Shown one piece after another: positions 1-5,343 of a stretch of 5,343 bases of DNA. The stretch spans positions 1-5,343 of the forward strand of contig CALAUK010000176.1 of the NCBI GenBank assembly GCA_937892135.1, given 5' to 3'. The notes beneath the pieces were generated by a model. It was not told the DNA's origin and did no database searches. It saw nothing but the letters and a program-made list of their open reading frames with translations. A program made the position numbers and the translations under genes. The DNA is from an uncultured Clostridia bacterium (lineage in GTDB: Bacteria; Bacillota; Clostridia; UBA1381; UMGS1253). The number at the start of each line of letters is the position of its first letter. Position 1 is the first letter of the stretch.

Positions 1-1105
1 TGCTAAAGATAATAACGACAAAAACTTTATAGTAACAGTTTTAGGAGCGGGCAACATAGGAAGCCATATCGCAAAAGATGTTTTGTGGTGCGGAGCTCTT
101 CCGGATGTTACTCTTAAGGTAAATGTTGTTGATGTAGACATAAACCGTGTTAAAGACGAGTTTTTATATAAATATCCTGAGCTTAACCAAGAAAACTGTG
201 ATATAGAATTCTTTTCTGCCAACGCTCTTGGGGGCGGGTTTGACTCTCTTTTAAAAGAGAAGTTTTCAAATTCTGATTATTTTGTTGTGGCAACGGGAAA
301 TGATAAAACAAACATTTTGGCTGCTCACAACATAAGGATAAAGTGCTACAGGTATCATAAAAAGTTCCCTGTTATTACCGCAGTTGTAAGAGACGACAGC
401 AAGGCGCATGCAGTTCGAAATGTTTTTGATGCGCTTCGTATTAATATTTCGGGAAATGAAACTAAGATGTTTTCTTTAAATTCTGTAAAGGAAAACAGTA
501 TCTTAAAAAAGGCGTATCTGGTCGACAATACATATTGCACCTGTAAGGGTTATGATATAAAAACCTTTGAAGAGTTTTTAAACAGCGACGAGAGCACTAT
601 CCGCTCAAACGTTTCCTTTGCACTTCATATTCCATATAAAATATGGGCGCTTACGGGCATAAATCCCGACAATGCAAAGCAGGGTACAGAAGATTATGAA
701 AAAATAGAAGAGTTTTTCTTAAACGAGGCGCCGAAGATGGCAGAAAAAATAGATGAATACGAGCATATAAGATGGATGGCGTTCCAGCGCTCCGAGGGCG
801 TTGTGTCACCCTTTGGAAAGACAAGCTTTGAAACTGAAGCTGAGGCAGGGGAGGCTATGGAAAATTATCGTGCGCTTAATGAAAAAACGATAGGCGCAGG
901 GTATGACTATATGCAAAAAAAGACTAATCCCGAGCTTCATAAGAGTCTTTTTTCAAAACAGCACGGCTGTCTTATTGATTATGAGTATATAGATCTCTTG
1001 TCAGAAAAAATGGCGCAGGAGGGCAAAGAAAAACCCGACTTTAAAGAATATGACGCAACACTTGACCGCGAGATGTTTAACATCTGGAAAGAATATAATA
1101 AATAA
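1..1105 (+). CDS. TrkA-N-like Rossmann protein with C-terminal RyR-like domain (5' partial)
   Basis: The reading frame is open from position 2 to the TAA at 1103-1105, with no start codon before the first domain, so the true start is upstream; 367 residues are visible. A nucleotide-binding Rossmann fold begins at once. The glycine motif GAGNIG is at visible residues 15-20, an acidic VVDVD strand end (D44/D46) follows, and VATGNDKTN at about 96-104 resembles the second half of TrkA-N domains. The C-terminal part carries EHIRW (254-258), then after an insertion HGCLIDY (about bases 962-982) and a closing YDATLDREMF. That pattern fits the RyR domain, which is known from ryanodine receptors and also occurs in bacterial proteins of unclear role. 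No membrane segments are visible, so a soluble cytoplasmic protein is likely, possibly a sensor that binds NAD(P) or a related nucleotide. The Rossmann call is firm; the RyR call rests on motif memory, and the function is unknown. Confidence 0.75.
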   Translation, partial: AKDNNDKNFIVTVLGAGNIGSHIAKDVLWCGALPDVTLKVNVVDVDINRVKDEFLYKYPELNQENCDIEFFSANALGGGFDSLLKEKFSNSDYFVVATGNDKTNILAAHNIRIKCYRYHKKFPVITAVVRDDSKAHAVRNVFDALRINISGNETKMFSLNSVKENSILKKAYLVDNTYCTCKGYDIKTFEEFLNSDESTIRSNVSFALHIPYKIWALTGINPDNAKQGTEDYEKIEEFFLNEAPKMAEKIDEYEHIRWMAFQRSEGVVSPFGKTSFETEAEAGEAMENYRALNEKTIGAGYDYMQKKTNPELHKSLFSKQHGCLIDYEYIDLLSEKMAQEGKEKPDFKEYDATLDREMFNIWKEYNK

Positions 1106-1110
1106 GAAAA

Positions 1111-1137
1111 AGCATCGACATTGTCGATGCTTTTTTT
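1111..1137. terminator. Shared bidirectional intrinsic terminator
   Basis: AGCATCGA (1111-1118) pairs with TCGATGCT (1124-1131) around a 5-nt loop. On the plus strand it is followed by seven T's (1131-1137), ending the TrkA-N/RyR gene six bases after its stop. On the minus strand the A-run at 1107-1111 becomes a U-run, so the same hairpin can end the tRNA-Gln transcript, whose CCA end is at 1139. Confidence 0.9.
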
Positions 1138-1138
1138 A

Positions 1139-1212
1139 TGGTTGCGGAACTAGGATTTGAACCCAGACAAAGTGAGTCAGAGTCACTCGTGCTGCCATTA
1201 CACAATTCCGCA
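1139..1212 (-). tRNA. tRNA-Gln (anticodon CUG)
   Basis: The minus strand folds into a full cloverleaf of 71 nt plus an encoded CCA (complement at 1139-1141). The acceptor stem is TGCGGAA/TTCCGCA, the D stem GTGT/GCAC, the anticodon stem AGTGA/TCACT with loop CTCTGAC, the variable loop 4 nt, and the T stem CTGGG/CCTAG with loop TTCAAAT. All stems pair, with only G-U wobbles. The anticodon CTG (complement at 1178-1180) reads CAG, so it carries glutamine. The U1-A72 first pair is typical of bacterial tRNA-Gln, and the discriminator base is A. It is a single tRNA gene, transcribed toward the TrkA-N/RyR gene. Confidence 0.96.
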
Positions 1213-1240
1213 ATATTTATCTGTTTCTTAGCACTTGTAT

Positions 1241-1269
1241 ATAATACTACTTTTTTTTGGCTTTGTCAA
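1241..1269 (-). promoter_or_regulatory. Sigma-A promoter of tRNA-Gln
   Basis: On the minus strand a perfect -35 TTGACA (complement at 1264-1269) is followed by a 17-nt spacer and the -10 TATTAT (1241-1246). Transcription would start near 1234, leaving about 22 nt of 5' leader before the tRNA. The near-consensus strength suits a stable RNA gene. Confidence 0.88.
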
Positions 1270-1328
1270 GCATTTTTTCAAAAAAAAGAAAAATTTTTTA
1301 AAAACGGACTAAAATTAGAAATTCACCA

Positions 1329-1357
1329 TTGTATTATTTGTTTATTTGTGTTAAAAT
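1329..1357 (+). promoter_or_regulatory. Possible rhaB promoter (extended -10)
   Basis: TGT-TAAAAT at 1349-1357 looks like an extended -10 element, 35 nt before the rhaB start codon. A -35 at the right distance (TTGTAT, 1329-1334) matches consensus at only three positions. The 180-nt gap to the tRNA gene is very AT-rich and has no catabolite-repression (cre) or RhaR/RhaS-like site that I could recognise. Confidence 0.45.
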
Positions 1358-1392
1358 ATTCTTAAATATTAAAAATATAAGGAGAAATATAT

Positions 1393-2847
1393 ATGAAAGT
1401 TTTAGCTATTGATTTTGGTGCTTCCGGCGGTAAGGCTTTTGTGTATGAGCTTAAAGACGGAAAAATAAGCTTTGAGGAAATTCATCGTTTTGATAACGAC
1501 CCCGTTATGATAAACGGTTCTTTCCACTGGGACACTTTAAGACTTTTCCACGAGATTAAGCAGGCACTTTTAAAGTGCAAGCAGCAGGGTAAAGAGGTTG
1601 AAGCAGTCGCTATTGACACATGGGGCGTTGACTATGGTCTTTTGGATAAGAAAGGTCAGCTTTTAGGAAATCCCTATCATTACAGAGATTTAAGAACAGA
1701 GAATATTAAGTTCGGCGACGAAGAGGCAAGAGAAATCTTTGAAAGAACCGGTGTTCAGTATCAGTCATATAACACACTTGTTCAGTTTATAGCAGAAAAG
1801 GACTCTGATGCTTATAAAGTAGCAGACACAGCACTTTTCACTCCTGACCTTTTTAACTATTTTCTAACAGGAGTTAAGAGAACTGAGTACACAATAGCAT
1901 CAACAAGCCAGATGCTTAATGCAAAAACACGCGATTTTGACACAGAATTGCTTTCAAAGTACGGAATTGAAAATAAATTTGCACCACTAGTTAATCCCGG
2001 TGAGATTATAGGTTATCTTTCAGACGATATCTGCGAGGAGCTTAACATTAAAAAAGTTCCCGTTGTTGCTGTTGCATCTCACGATACAGCATCTGCGGTT
2101 GTTTGCGCTCCAATGGAAAACCCCAAAAAGAGCATATACATAAGCTGTGGAACATGGCTATTATTAGGAAGCGAAACAGACGAGGCGATAATCTCTGATG
2201 ACAGCTTTAACCGTGGCTATGCAAACGAGGGCGGTGCTTTCGGTAAATTCAGATTCTTACATAATATTATGGGTCTTTGGATTCAGCAGGAAACTCGCCG
2301 TGCATGGAAGAGAGCGGGCATCGAGGTAAGCTATCAGCAGATGGAAGACGAGGCGGTTGTATCAGAGCCTATGAAGTGCTTTATTAATCCTAACTACCAG
2401 AAGTTCTCGCCTCCCGGAAATATGCCCGAGAGAATTAAGGAATTTGCGAAGGCAACAGGTCAGCAGGTGCCTGAAACCTGTGGCGAGATTACACGCTGTA
2501 TCATGGAAAGCCTTGCGCTTGAGTGTGCAAGAGCGATTGATGAGCTTTGCTCTATGCTTCCCGAAAAGCCCGACACAATCAATATGATTGGCGGAGGAAT
2601 TAAAAACGATATCCTTTGTCAGTTTGTGGCTAATGCAACTAATATGAAGGTTGTTGCAGGTCCTATCGAGGCAACAAGCACAGGAAATGCTCTTTTGCAG
2701 TTCTATGCATTAGGAGCTTTAAAAACTATTGAAGAGGCAAGGGGAGCGGTTATAAAATCCTTTGAGCCTAAGGTTTATGAGCCTAAAGATGTTGAAAAGT
2801 GGAAAGAAGCATCATTAAGATTTAAAGAAATCTGCAAAATGTTATAA
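1393..2847 (+). CDS. rhaB: Rhamnulokinase
   Basis: This enzyme phosphorylates L-rhamnulose to L-rhamnulose-1-phosphate with ATP, the second step of L-rhamnose breakdown after RhaA isomerase and before RhaD aldolase, in the cytoplasm. The protein has 484 residues, close to the 489 of E. coli RhaB, and aligns by eye along its whole length. It has the two FGGY-kinase domains. The first phosphate loop is DFGASGGK (7-14), the sugar-site block IDTWGVDYG (74-82), the catalytic-base block SHDTASAV with D231, the second phosphate loop SCGTW (251-255) and the adenosine loop GGGIKN (400-405). RhaB-typical strings EIHRF, IMGLW and AGPIEAST are also present. The ATG at 1393 has the ribosome site AAGGAGA (1379-1385) 7 nt upstream. 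It appears to be a single-gene unit: no rhaA, rhaD or rhamnose transporter is nearby. The first loop reads GASGGK where E. coli has GASSGR, probably a lineage variant. All 17 glutamines use CAG. Confidence 0.95.
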   Translation: MKVLAIDFGASGGKAFVYELKDGKISFEEIHRFDNDPVMINGSFHWDTLRLFHEIKQALLKCKQQGKEVEAVAIDTWGVDYGLLDKKGQLLGNPYHYRDLRTENIKFGDEEAREIFERTGVQYQSYNTLVQFIAEKDSDAYKVADTALFTPDLFNYFLTGVKRTEYTIASTSQMLNAKTRDFDTELLSKYGIENKFAPLVNPGEIIGYLSDDICEELNIKKVPVVAVASHDTASAVVCAPMENPKKSIYISCGTWLLLGSETDEAIISDDSFNRGYANEGGAFGKFRFLHNIMGLWIQQETRRAWKRAGIEVSYQQMEDEAVVSEPMKCFINPNYQKFSPPGNMPERIKEFAKATGQQVPETCGEITRCIMESLALECARAIDELCSMLPEKPDTINMIGGGIKNDILCQFVANATNMKVVAGPIEATSTGNALLQFYALGALKTIEEARGAVIKSFEPKVYEPKDVEKWKEASLRFKEICKML

Positions 2848-2848
2848 T

Positions 2849-2881
2849 AAAAAAGAAGAGTGCATCGCACTCTTCTTTTTT
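2849..2881. terminator. Shared bidirectional terminator of rhaB and degV
   Basis: GAAGAGTGC (2855-2863) pairs with GCACTCTTC (2867-2875) around a 3-nt loop. It is flanked by six A's (2849-2854) and six T's (2876-2881), so it works as an intrinsic terminator on both strands. The degV stop codon (complement at 2880-2882) overlaps the T-run, so the two converging genes end on the same hairpin with no spare sequence. Confidence 0.93.
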
Positions 2882-3716
2882 ATGCTTTTTCAAAGCCTAC
2901 GAGTATTCCGCCTTTTTCGGCGTAAAAGCTGCATAAACCCTTAAGATTATGTATTTCTATCTGCACATTCTCGAACTTTTCCAATATCATATTTTTTAAC
3001 TGCTCGGCTGATGCTTCATTCTGACAGTGACCGATGCTGATTTTGCCTGAGCTAAAGCCCTCTGATGAAAGAGAGGTTATTAAAGTTTTAAGCGAATGCT
3101 TTTCGCCACGGCACTTATGCATTGGCTCAAGTGTCCCTTCAGTGCTTGCTTTTCCGACAATGCATATTCCTGCGATGCCAACAAGCTTAGCTACAACAGG
3201 GGAGATTCTGCCGTTGTTTGCAAAGTTTTTAAGAGATTTTAGCATAAAGACAAGGCCTGTCTTTTTCATATACTCCGTAACGCTTGTAACAATCTCCTCG
3301 TATTCCATACCGCTTTTTATGCAATCGGCAATTTTTTCAATAATCAATGTAACTTCGGGGCCTGCAGAAAGCGAGTCGAACACGTGCACCCGTTTACCTT
3401 CGTTTTCAGATTCGTACATCTTTTTTGCAAGGCAGGCGGAATTGTAGCTTCCTGAAAGACCGCTTGTAATAGTAACGCAAAAGATGTCATCCGCATCATC
3501 AAATGCATCAAGCCAGTCGTTAGTGTTGGGGCATGAAGATTTGGATTTTCCTTTGTATTGATATAGAAAGCTTACCATATCATCCACCTGGAGAGAATTA
3601 TCGTCAACAAATTCTTTTTCGTCAGTAATGATTTTCATAGCTGCGCACGAAAAGTCGATGCTCTCTAAGCTGAAAAGGTCACATGACGAGTCTGCAACAA
3701 TTTTAATTTTTCTCAT
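2880..3716 (-). CDS. DegV-family protein (probable fatty-acid-binding, FakB-like)
   Basis: DegV proteins bind a fatty acid in a deep pocket. The characterised members (FakB) present it to the kinase FakA, which makes acyl-phosphate for phospholipid synthesis. The 278-residue length is normal for the family. Family motifs appear in order: the N-terminal VADSSCDL (7-14), SSCPNTNDW (60-68), the carboxylate-binding loop ITSGLSGSYNSA (83-94), VFDSLSAGPE (112-121), LKNFANNGRIS (162-172, usually GGRI) and a C-terminal GLCSFYAEKGGILVGFE block. No signal peptide or membrane segment is seen. The ATG is preceded by AGGAGG (complement at 3722-3727) with a 5-nt gap. It lies 103 nt downstream of tetR on the same strand, with a TetR-type operator in the gap, so it is probably under that regulator. 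No fakA is in the window, so the ligand and the partner are inferred. Confidence 0.9.
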   Translation of the reverse strand: MRKIKIVADSSCDLFSLESIDFSCAAMKIITDEKEFVDDNSLQVDDMVSFLYQYKGKSKSSCPNTNDWLDAFDDADDIFCVTITSGLSGSYNSACLAKKMYESENEGKRVHVFDSLSAGPEVTLIIEKIADCIKSGMEYEEIVTSVTEYMKKTGLVFMLKSLKNFANNGRISPVVAKLVGIAGICIVGKASTEGTLEPMHKCRGEKHSLKTLITSLSSEGFSSGKISIGHCQNEASAEQLKNMILEKFENVQIEIHNLKGLCSFYAEKGGILVGFEKA

Positions 3717-3760
3717 AAAGTCCTCCTGTTTTGTAATAAAAGGTATATTTTCTAAAGCTT

Positions 3761-3777
3761 TAGCACATTGTGTGCTG
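3761..3777. promoter_or_regulatory. Operator 2, in the tetR-degV gap
   Basis: TAGCACAT-T-GTGTGCTG matches operator 1 upstream of tetR at 15 of 17 positions and is still nearly palindromic. It lies 34 bases before the degV ribosome site. As at tetR, a -10-like hexamer sits just upstream of it on the minus strand. The likely role is repression of degV by the TetR protein encoded next door. Confidence 0.75.
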
Positions 3778-3779
3778 TA

Positions 3780-3816
3780 TATTTTAAAACAGAGATTTTT
3801 TCTCTGCTTTAAAATA
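3780..3816 (-). terminator. Long hairpin after tetR, possible weak terminator or insulator
   Basis: In minus-strand RNA, bases 3816-3801 pair with 3795-3780 as a 16-bp stem with one G-U wobble and a 5-nt loop. On the plus strand the same position is an A-C mismatch, which suggests selection for the tetR-direction transcript. The core CAGAGA/UCUCUG is followed by UUUU, as in a weak intrinsic terminator. It starts 3 nt past the tetR stop and ends 2 nt before operator 2, so it could separate tetR transcription from degV. Confidence 0.45.
3781..3786 (-). promoter_or_regulatory. Possible -10 box for degV
   Basis: TAAAAT on the minus strand sits 3 nt before operator 2, close to the arrangement at tetR, where the -10 is 5 nt before operator 1. 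No good -35 is found 16-18 nt upstream, where the sequence lies within the hairpin. The assignment rests mainly on the matching geometry. Confidence 0.3.
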
Positions 3817-3819
3817 GTA

Positions 3820-4398
3820 TTAAGCTTTTAATCCGTCTAAAATAAATTTAAAGCCGTAGCGGTACCTCTTTAACGCTTCCTCAAGGGGAAGCTTTCTTCC
3901 GATTGCATCGGCATTAAACCCGCGCACAAAACACCATATTGCATAGCTTGTCATATCGGTGTCAACTTTTTTTATATAACCCTTTAAGATAGCGTAATCA
4001 AGTATTTTTTTGATTTCTTTTATCCACCACTGATAATTTTCGTCTGTAACAGAGTCGTTTTCAAAAACATAGTGTGCAAGGTTTTTTCTCGTTTCGTAAG
4101 AAACAATAAGGGTTTTTTCAACCTCATCAATTATCTGCTCAAAAAAATCTTTGTTTTCATCAAAATGAAACTTCAGGCTGTTTCTTACTTCTAACACAGA
4201 ACGCCTGGAAATTATGTCAAGCACTTCTTCGATATTGTGAAAACGATTATAAAAAACACGGTTTGTTATTTCAAGATAGTTTAAGATTTTGCGCACGTTT
4301 ATATTATGCGTTCCTATGGTTGAGGCAAGTTTTTCCGTAGCTTCAATGATTTGTTCAGACACTTCGTCACAAATTAATTTATCATCTGCATTAGCCAT
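3820..4398 (-). CDS. TetR-family transcriptional regulator
   Basis: This is a DNA-binding repressor of the TetR/AcrR type, 192 residues, normal for the family. The N-terminal helix-turn-helix covers about residues 17-63: a first helix SEQIIEATEKLAS, then INVRKILNYLEIT, the recognition helix region ITNRVFYNRF (44-53) and the usual following EEVLDII. The rest is a helical ligand-binding and dimerisation domain that I cannot assign to a known ligand class. It contains YQWWIKEI and IWCFVRGFNAD. The ATG at 4398 has AAGGAGGTG (complement at 4404-4412) 5 nt upstream. Operator 1 lies directly beyond that ribosome site, so self-repression is likely. degV follows on the same strand with a related operator, which makes it the probable main target. 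Fatty acid or acyl-CoA as ligand is only a guess from that neighbour. Confidence 0.92.
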   Translation of the reverse strand: MANADDKLICDEVSEQIIEATEKLASTIGTHNINVRKILNYLEITNRVFYNRFHNIEEVLDIISRRSVLEVRNSLKFHFDENKDFFEQIIDEVEKTLIVSYETRKNLAHYVFENDSVTDENYQWWIKEIKKILDYAILKGYIKKVDTDMTSYAIWCFVRGFNADAIGRKLPLEEALKRYRYGFKFILDGLKA

Positions 4399-4412
4399 AA
4401 AAACACCTCCTT

Positions 4413-4429
4413 TAGCACACTGTGTGCTA
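4413..4429. promoter_or_regulatory. Operator 1, perfect palindrome in front of tetR
   Basis: TAGCACAC-T-GTGTGCTA has 8-bp arms that are perfect reverse complements around one central base, the usual size and symmetry of a TetR-dimer site. It covers the predicted tetR transcription start (about 4428) between the -10 box and the ribosome site, so a bound protein would block transcription. Confidence 0.85.
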
Positions 4430-4434
4430 GAAAT

Positions 4435-4463
4435 ATGATACCATATTTATCTGCAATTGTCAA
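4435..4463 (-). promoter_or_regulatory. Sigma-A promoter of tetR
   Basis: On the minus strand a perfect -35 TTGACA (complement at 4458-4463), a 17-nt spacer and the -10 TATCAT (4435-4440) place the start near 4428, inside operator 1. This is a strong promoter, which makes negative control plausible. Its -35 also lies within one arm of a larger inverted repeat (4454-4501). Confidence 0.87.
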
Positions 4464-4501
4464 GAGTTTTGCTGACAATAATTGAGAGTATTTGACAATT
4501 G
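4454..4501. repeat. Inverted repeat between tetR and the divergent gene
   Basis: CAATTGTCAA (4454-4463) and TTGACAATTG (4492-4501) are perfect 10-bp reverse complements separated by 28 bases. The left arm contains the tetR -35 box. A third partial copy, TGACAAT, lies between them at 4473-4479. It may be a binding site for a second regulator of this divergent region; no protein is assigned. Confidence 0.6.
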
Positions 4502-4595
4502 TTTTGGTCGTATTCAAAGGCGTGGTAGCAAAAAAAATGCGGAGTAGTGCAAAAAAAGGAGAGGTTAAAATAGCATTAAGAAAGGCGGTGAGCTT

Positions 4596-5343
4596 ATGAA
4601 CAATAAAAACCTTTGGACAAATTCTGTTGCCACTATCTATCCGATTGACAAAACTTATAAAAAGGATTATAATAAAGGAGGTATCGTACAAAAAAACCAA
4701 AATGTTTTTGAAGATGACGAAACTGCAAATTCTGCTATAAATTATCTTTATTCAAATGATAATCTTGATAAAACACAGGGTTTTCTTAAAAACAACGGCT
4801 TTCCGTCTGCTGAAGAGCGTCAGTACAACAAGGAAAATTATGGCGAGCAGGAAGAAAGCAAACAAATGCTTGATTTGTTTAAGAATAAATCAGACAGCGT
4901 TTTTAATCCAAAGCTTCCTGATGATACTGACCGTGCATTTTTAAAAGGTCTTATGGGAGATAAAGAGGAAGAGAGTGATTATCAGAAGCAGGTATCAAGC
5001 GCTAATAGCTCGCAAAGCGAATGGGAAAGAGTTTTCCACGGCTCGCAATTTGAGGATATGTTTAACTCAAATAGTGCAAATGGTAATTCTGACCTTAAAT
5101 CTAATCTTGAGTATACCGTTAACAACAATCCAAATGCACAACCCGTACTAGCCCGAACATCTAATGTCTCTAAAGGAAAGCCATACGATCTCGTTTCGTT
5201 TGATGGTTATACTGACCATATTTATACATCGAAATATAATAAGTATATTGAGGAAGATAAATATTCTGGTAGAATTATTAATATGAAGCGTTATTATGCT
5301 GAGAAAGATGGCAAGCGTTATCGAGCAAACAGTTGGGAAACGG
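4596..5343 (+). CDS. Unknown Asn-rich hydrophilic protein (3' partial)
   Basis: An open frame of 249 codons runs from the ATG at 4596 to the end of the window without a stop, so the gene continues beyond it. The start is supported by AAGGCGGTGA (4582-4591), a one-mismatch copy of the full anti-16S sequence, ending 4 nt before the ATG; an in-frame stop lies upstream at 4566. I do not recognise the family. The first roughly 190 residues are polar and charged with about 15% asparagine (runs such as NSNSANGNS and NNNPNA), which suggests a disordered or linker-like stretch. From about residue 193 a more ordered Tyr/Lys-rich part begins (GKPYDLVSFDGYTDHIY). No signal peptide or membrane helix is seen. 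Glutamine codons are mixed (6 CAA, 5 CAG), unlike rhaB, and TCG, CGA and CTA appear, hinting at an accessory gene. It is divergent from tetR. A large surface, toxin-like or phage-related protein is possible but unproven. Confidence 0.75.
   Translation, partial: MNNKNLWTNSVATIYPIDKTYKKDYNKGGIVQKNQNVFEDDETANSAINYLYSNDNLDKTQGFLKNNGFPSAEERQYNKENYGEQEESKQMLDLFKNKSDSVFNPKLPDDTDRAFLKGLMGDKEEESDYQKQVSSANSSQSEWERVFHGSQFEDMFNSNSANGNSDLKSNLEYTVNNNPNAQPVLARTSNVSKGKPYDLVSFDGYTDHIYTSKYNKYIEEDKYSGRIINMKRYYAEKDGKRYRANSWET

Noticed and set aside
355..540. Minus-strand frame of 61 codons
   Set aside because: Antisense to the Rossmann domain gene; no ribosome site or recognisable domain.
1229..1238. TAGCAC half-site near the tRNA-Gln promoter resembling the TetR operator
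   Set aside because: Only one arm matches; the second arm is absent, so chance is the better explanation.
1138..1365. Plus-strand frame of 75 codons
   Set aside because: It runs antisense through the whole tRNA-Gln gene and its promoter, starts inside the shared terminator region and has no ribosome site.
3034..3447. Plus-strand frame of 137 codons
   Set aside because: Antisense shadow of degV, whose DegV motifs are clear across the same bases.
3628..3831. Plus-strand frame of 67 codons
   Set aside because: It runs antisense to the degV start, the operator and the hairpin, with no ribosome site.
4555..4564. AAAGGAGAGG, a second ribosome-site-like string
   Set aside because: No start codon follows at a usable distance; the AAGGCGGTGA before the ATG at 4596 is the working site.
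4374..4700. Minus-strand frame of 108 codons
   Set aside because: It overlaps the tetR start, its promoter and operator, and the 5' end of the well-supported plus-strand gene at 4596; it shows no domain.
4756..4944. Plus-strand frame of 62 codons
   Set aside because: It lies entirely inside the longer open frame starting at 4596 and has no ribosome site of its own.

Overview
The window is AT-rich DNA from a low-GC Firmicute, most likely an anaerobic gut Clostridium-type bacterium (class Clostridia). This is inferred from strong AGGAGG-type ribosome sites, TTGACA/TATAAT-type promoters, a tRNA gene with its CCA end encoded, a Clostridia-like DegV/TetR pair, and a kinase for L-rhamnulose, a plant-polysaccharide sugar. 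The species cannot be told from the sequence.

Layout. (1) Positions 1-1105, plus strand: the 3' part of a gene for a TrkA-N-like Rossmann protein with a C-terminal RyR-like domain; its start lies before the window. (2) Positions 1139-1212, minus strand: a complete tRNA-Gln (anticodon CUG) with a near-perfect promoter at 1241-1269. A hairpin at 1111-1131 ends both the tRNA and the gene it converges on. (3) Positions 1393-2847, plus strand: rhaB, rhamnulokinase, as a single-gene unit. (4) Positions 2880-3716, minus strand: a DegV-family, probably fatty-acid-binding, protein. It converges on rhaB, and the two share a hairpin terminator at 2849-2881. (5) Positions 3820-4398, minus strand: a TetR-family regulator upstream of degV. 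(6) Positions 4596-5343, plus strand: an Asn-rich protein of unknown function, divergent from tetR and running off the window end.

The most informative point is regulatory. The same 17-bp palindrome (TAGCACAC-N-GTGTGCTA) lies just downstream of the tetR -10 box and again, with two changes, in the tetR-degV gap. The simplest reading is that TetR represses itself and DegV, giving a small regulon that may sense fatty acids or acyl-CoA. A long hairpin between the two genes may insulate degV so that its expression depends on the second operator.

rhaB and the tRNA are ordinary housekeeping or catabolic genes. The two gene fragments at the window edges (TrkA-N/RyR and the Asn-rich protein) are the least understood parts.
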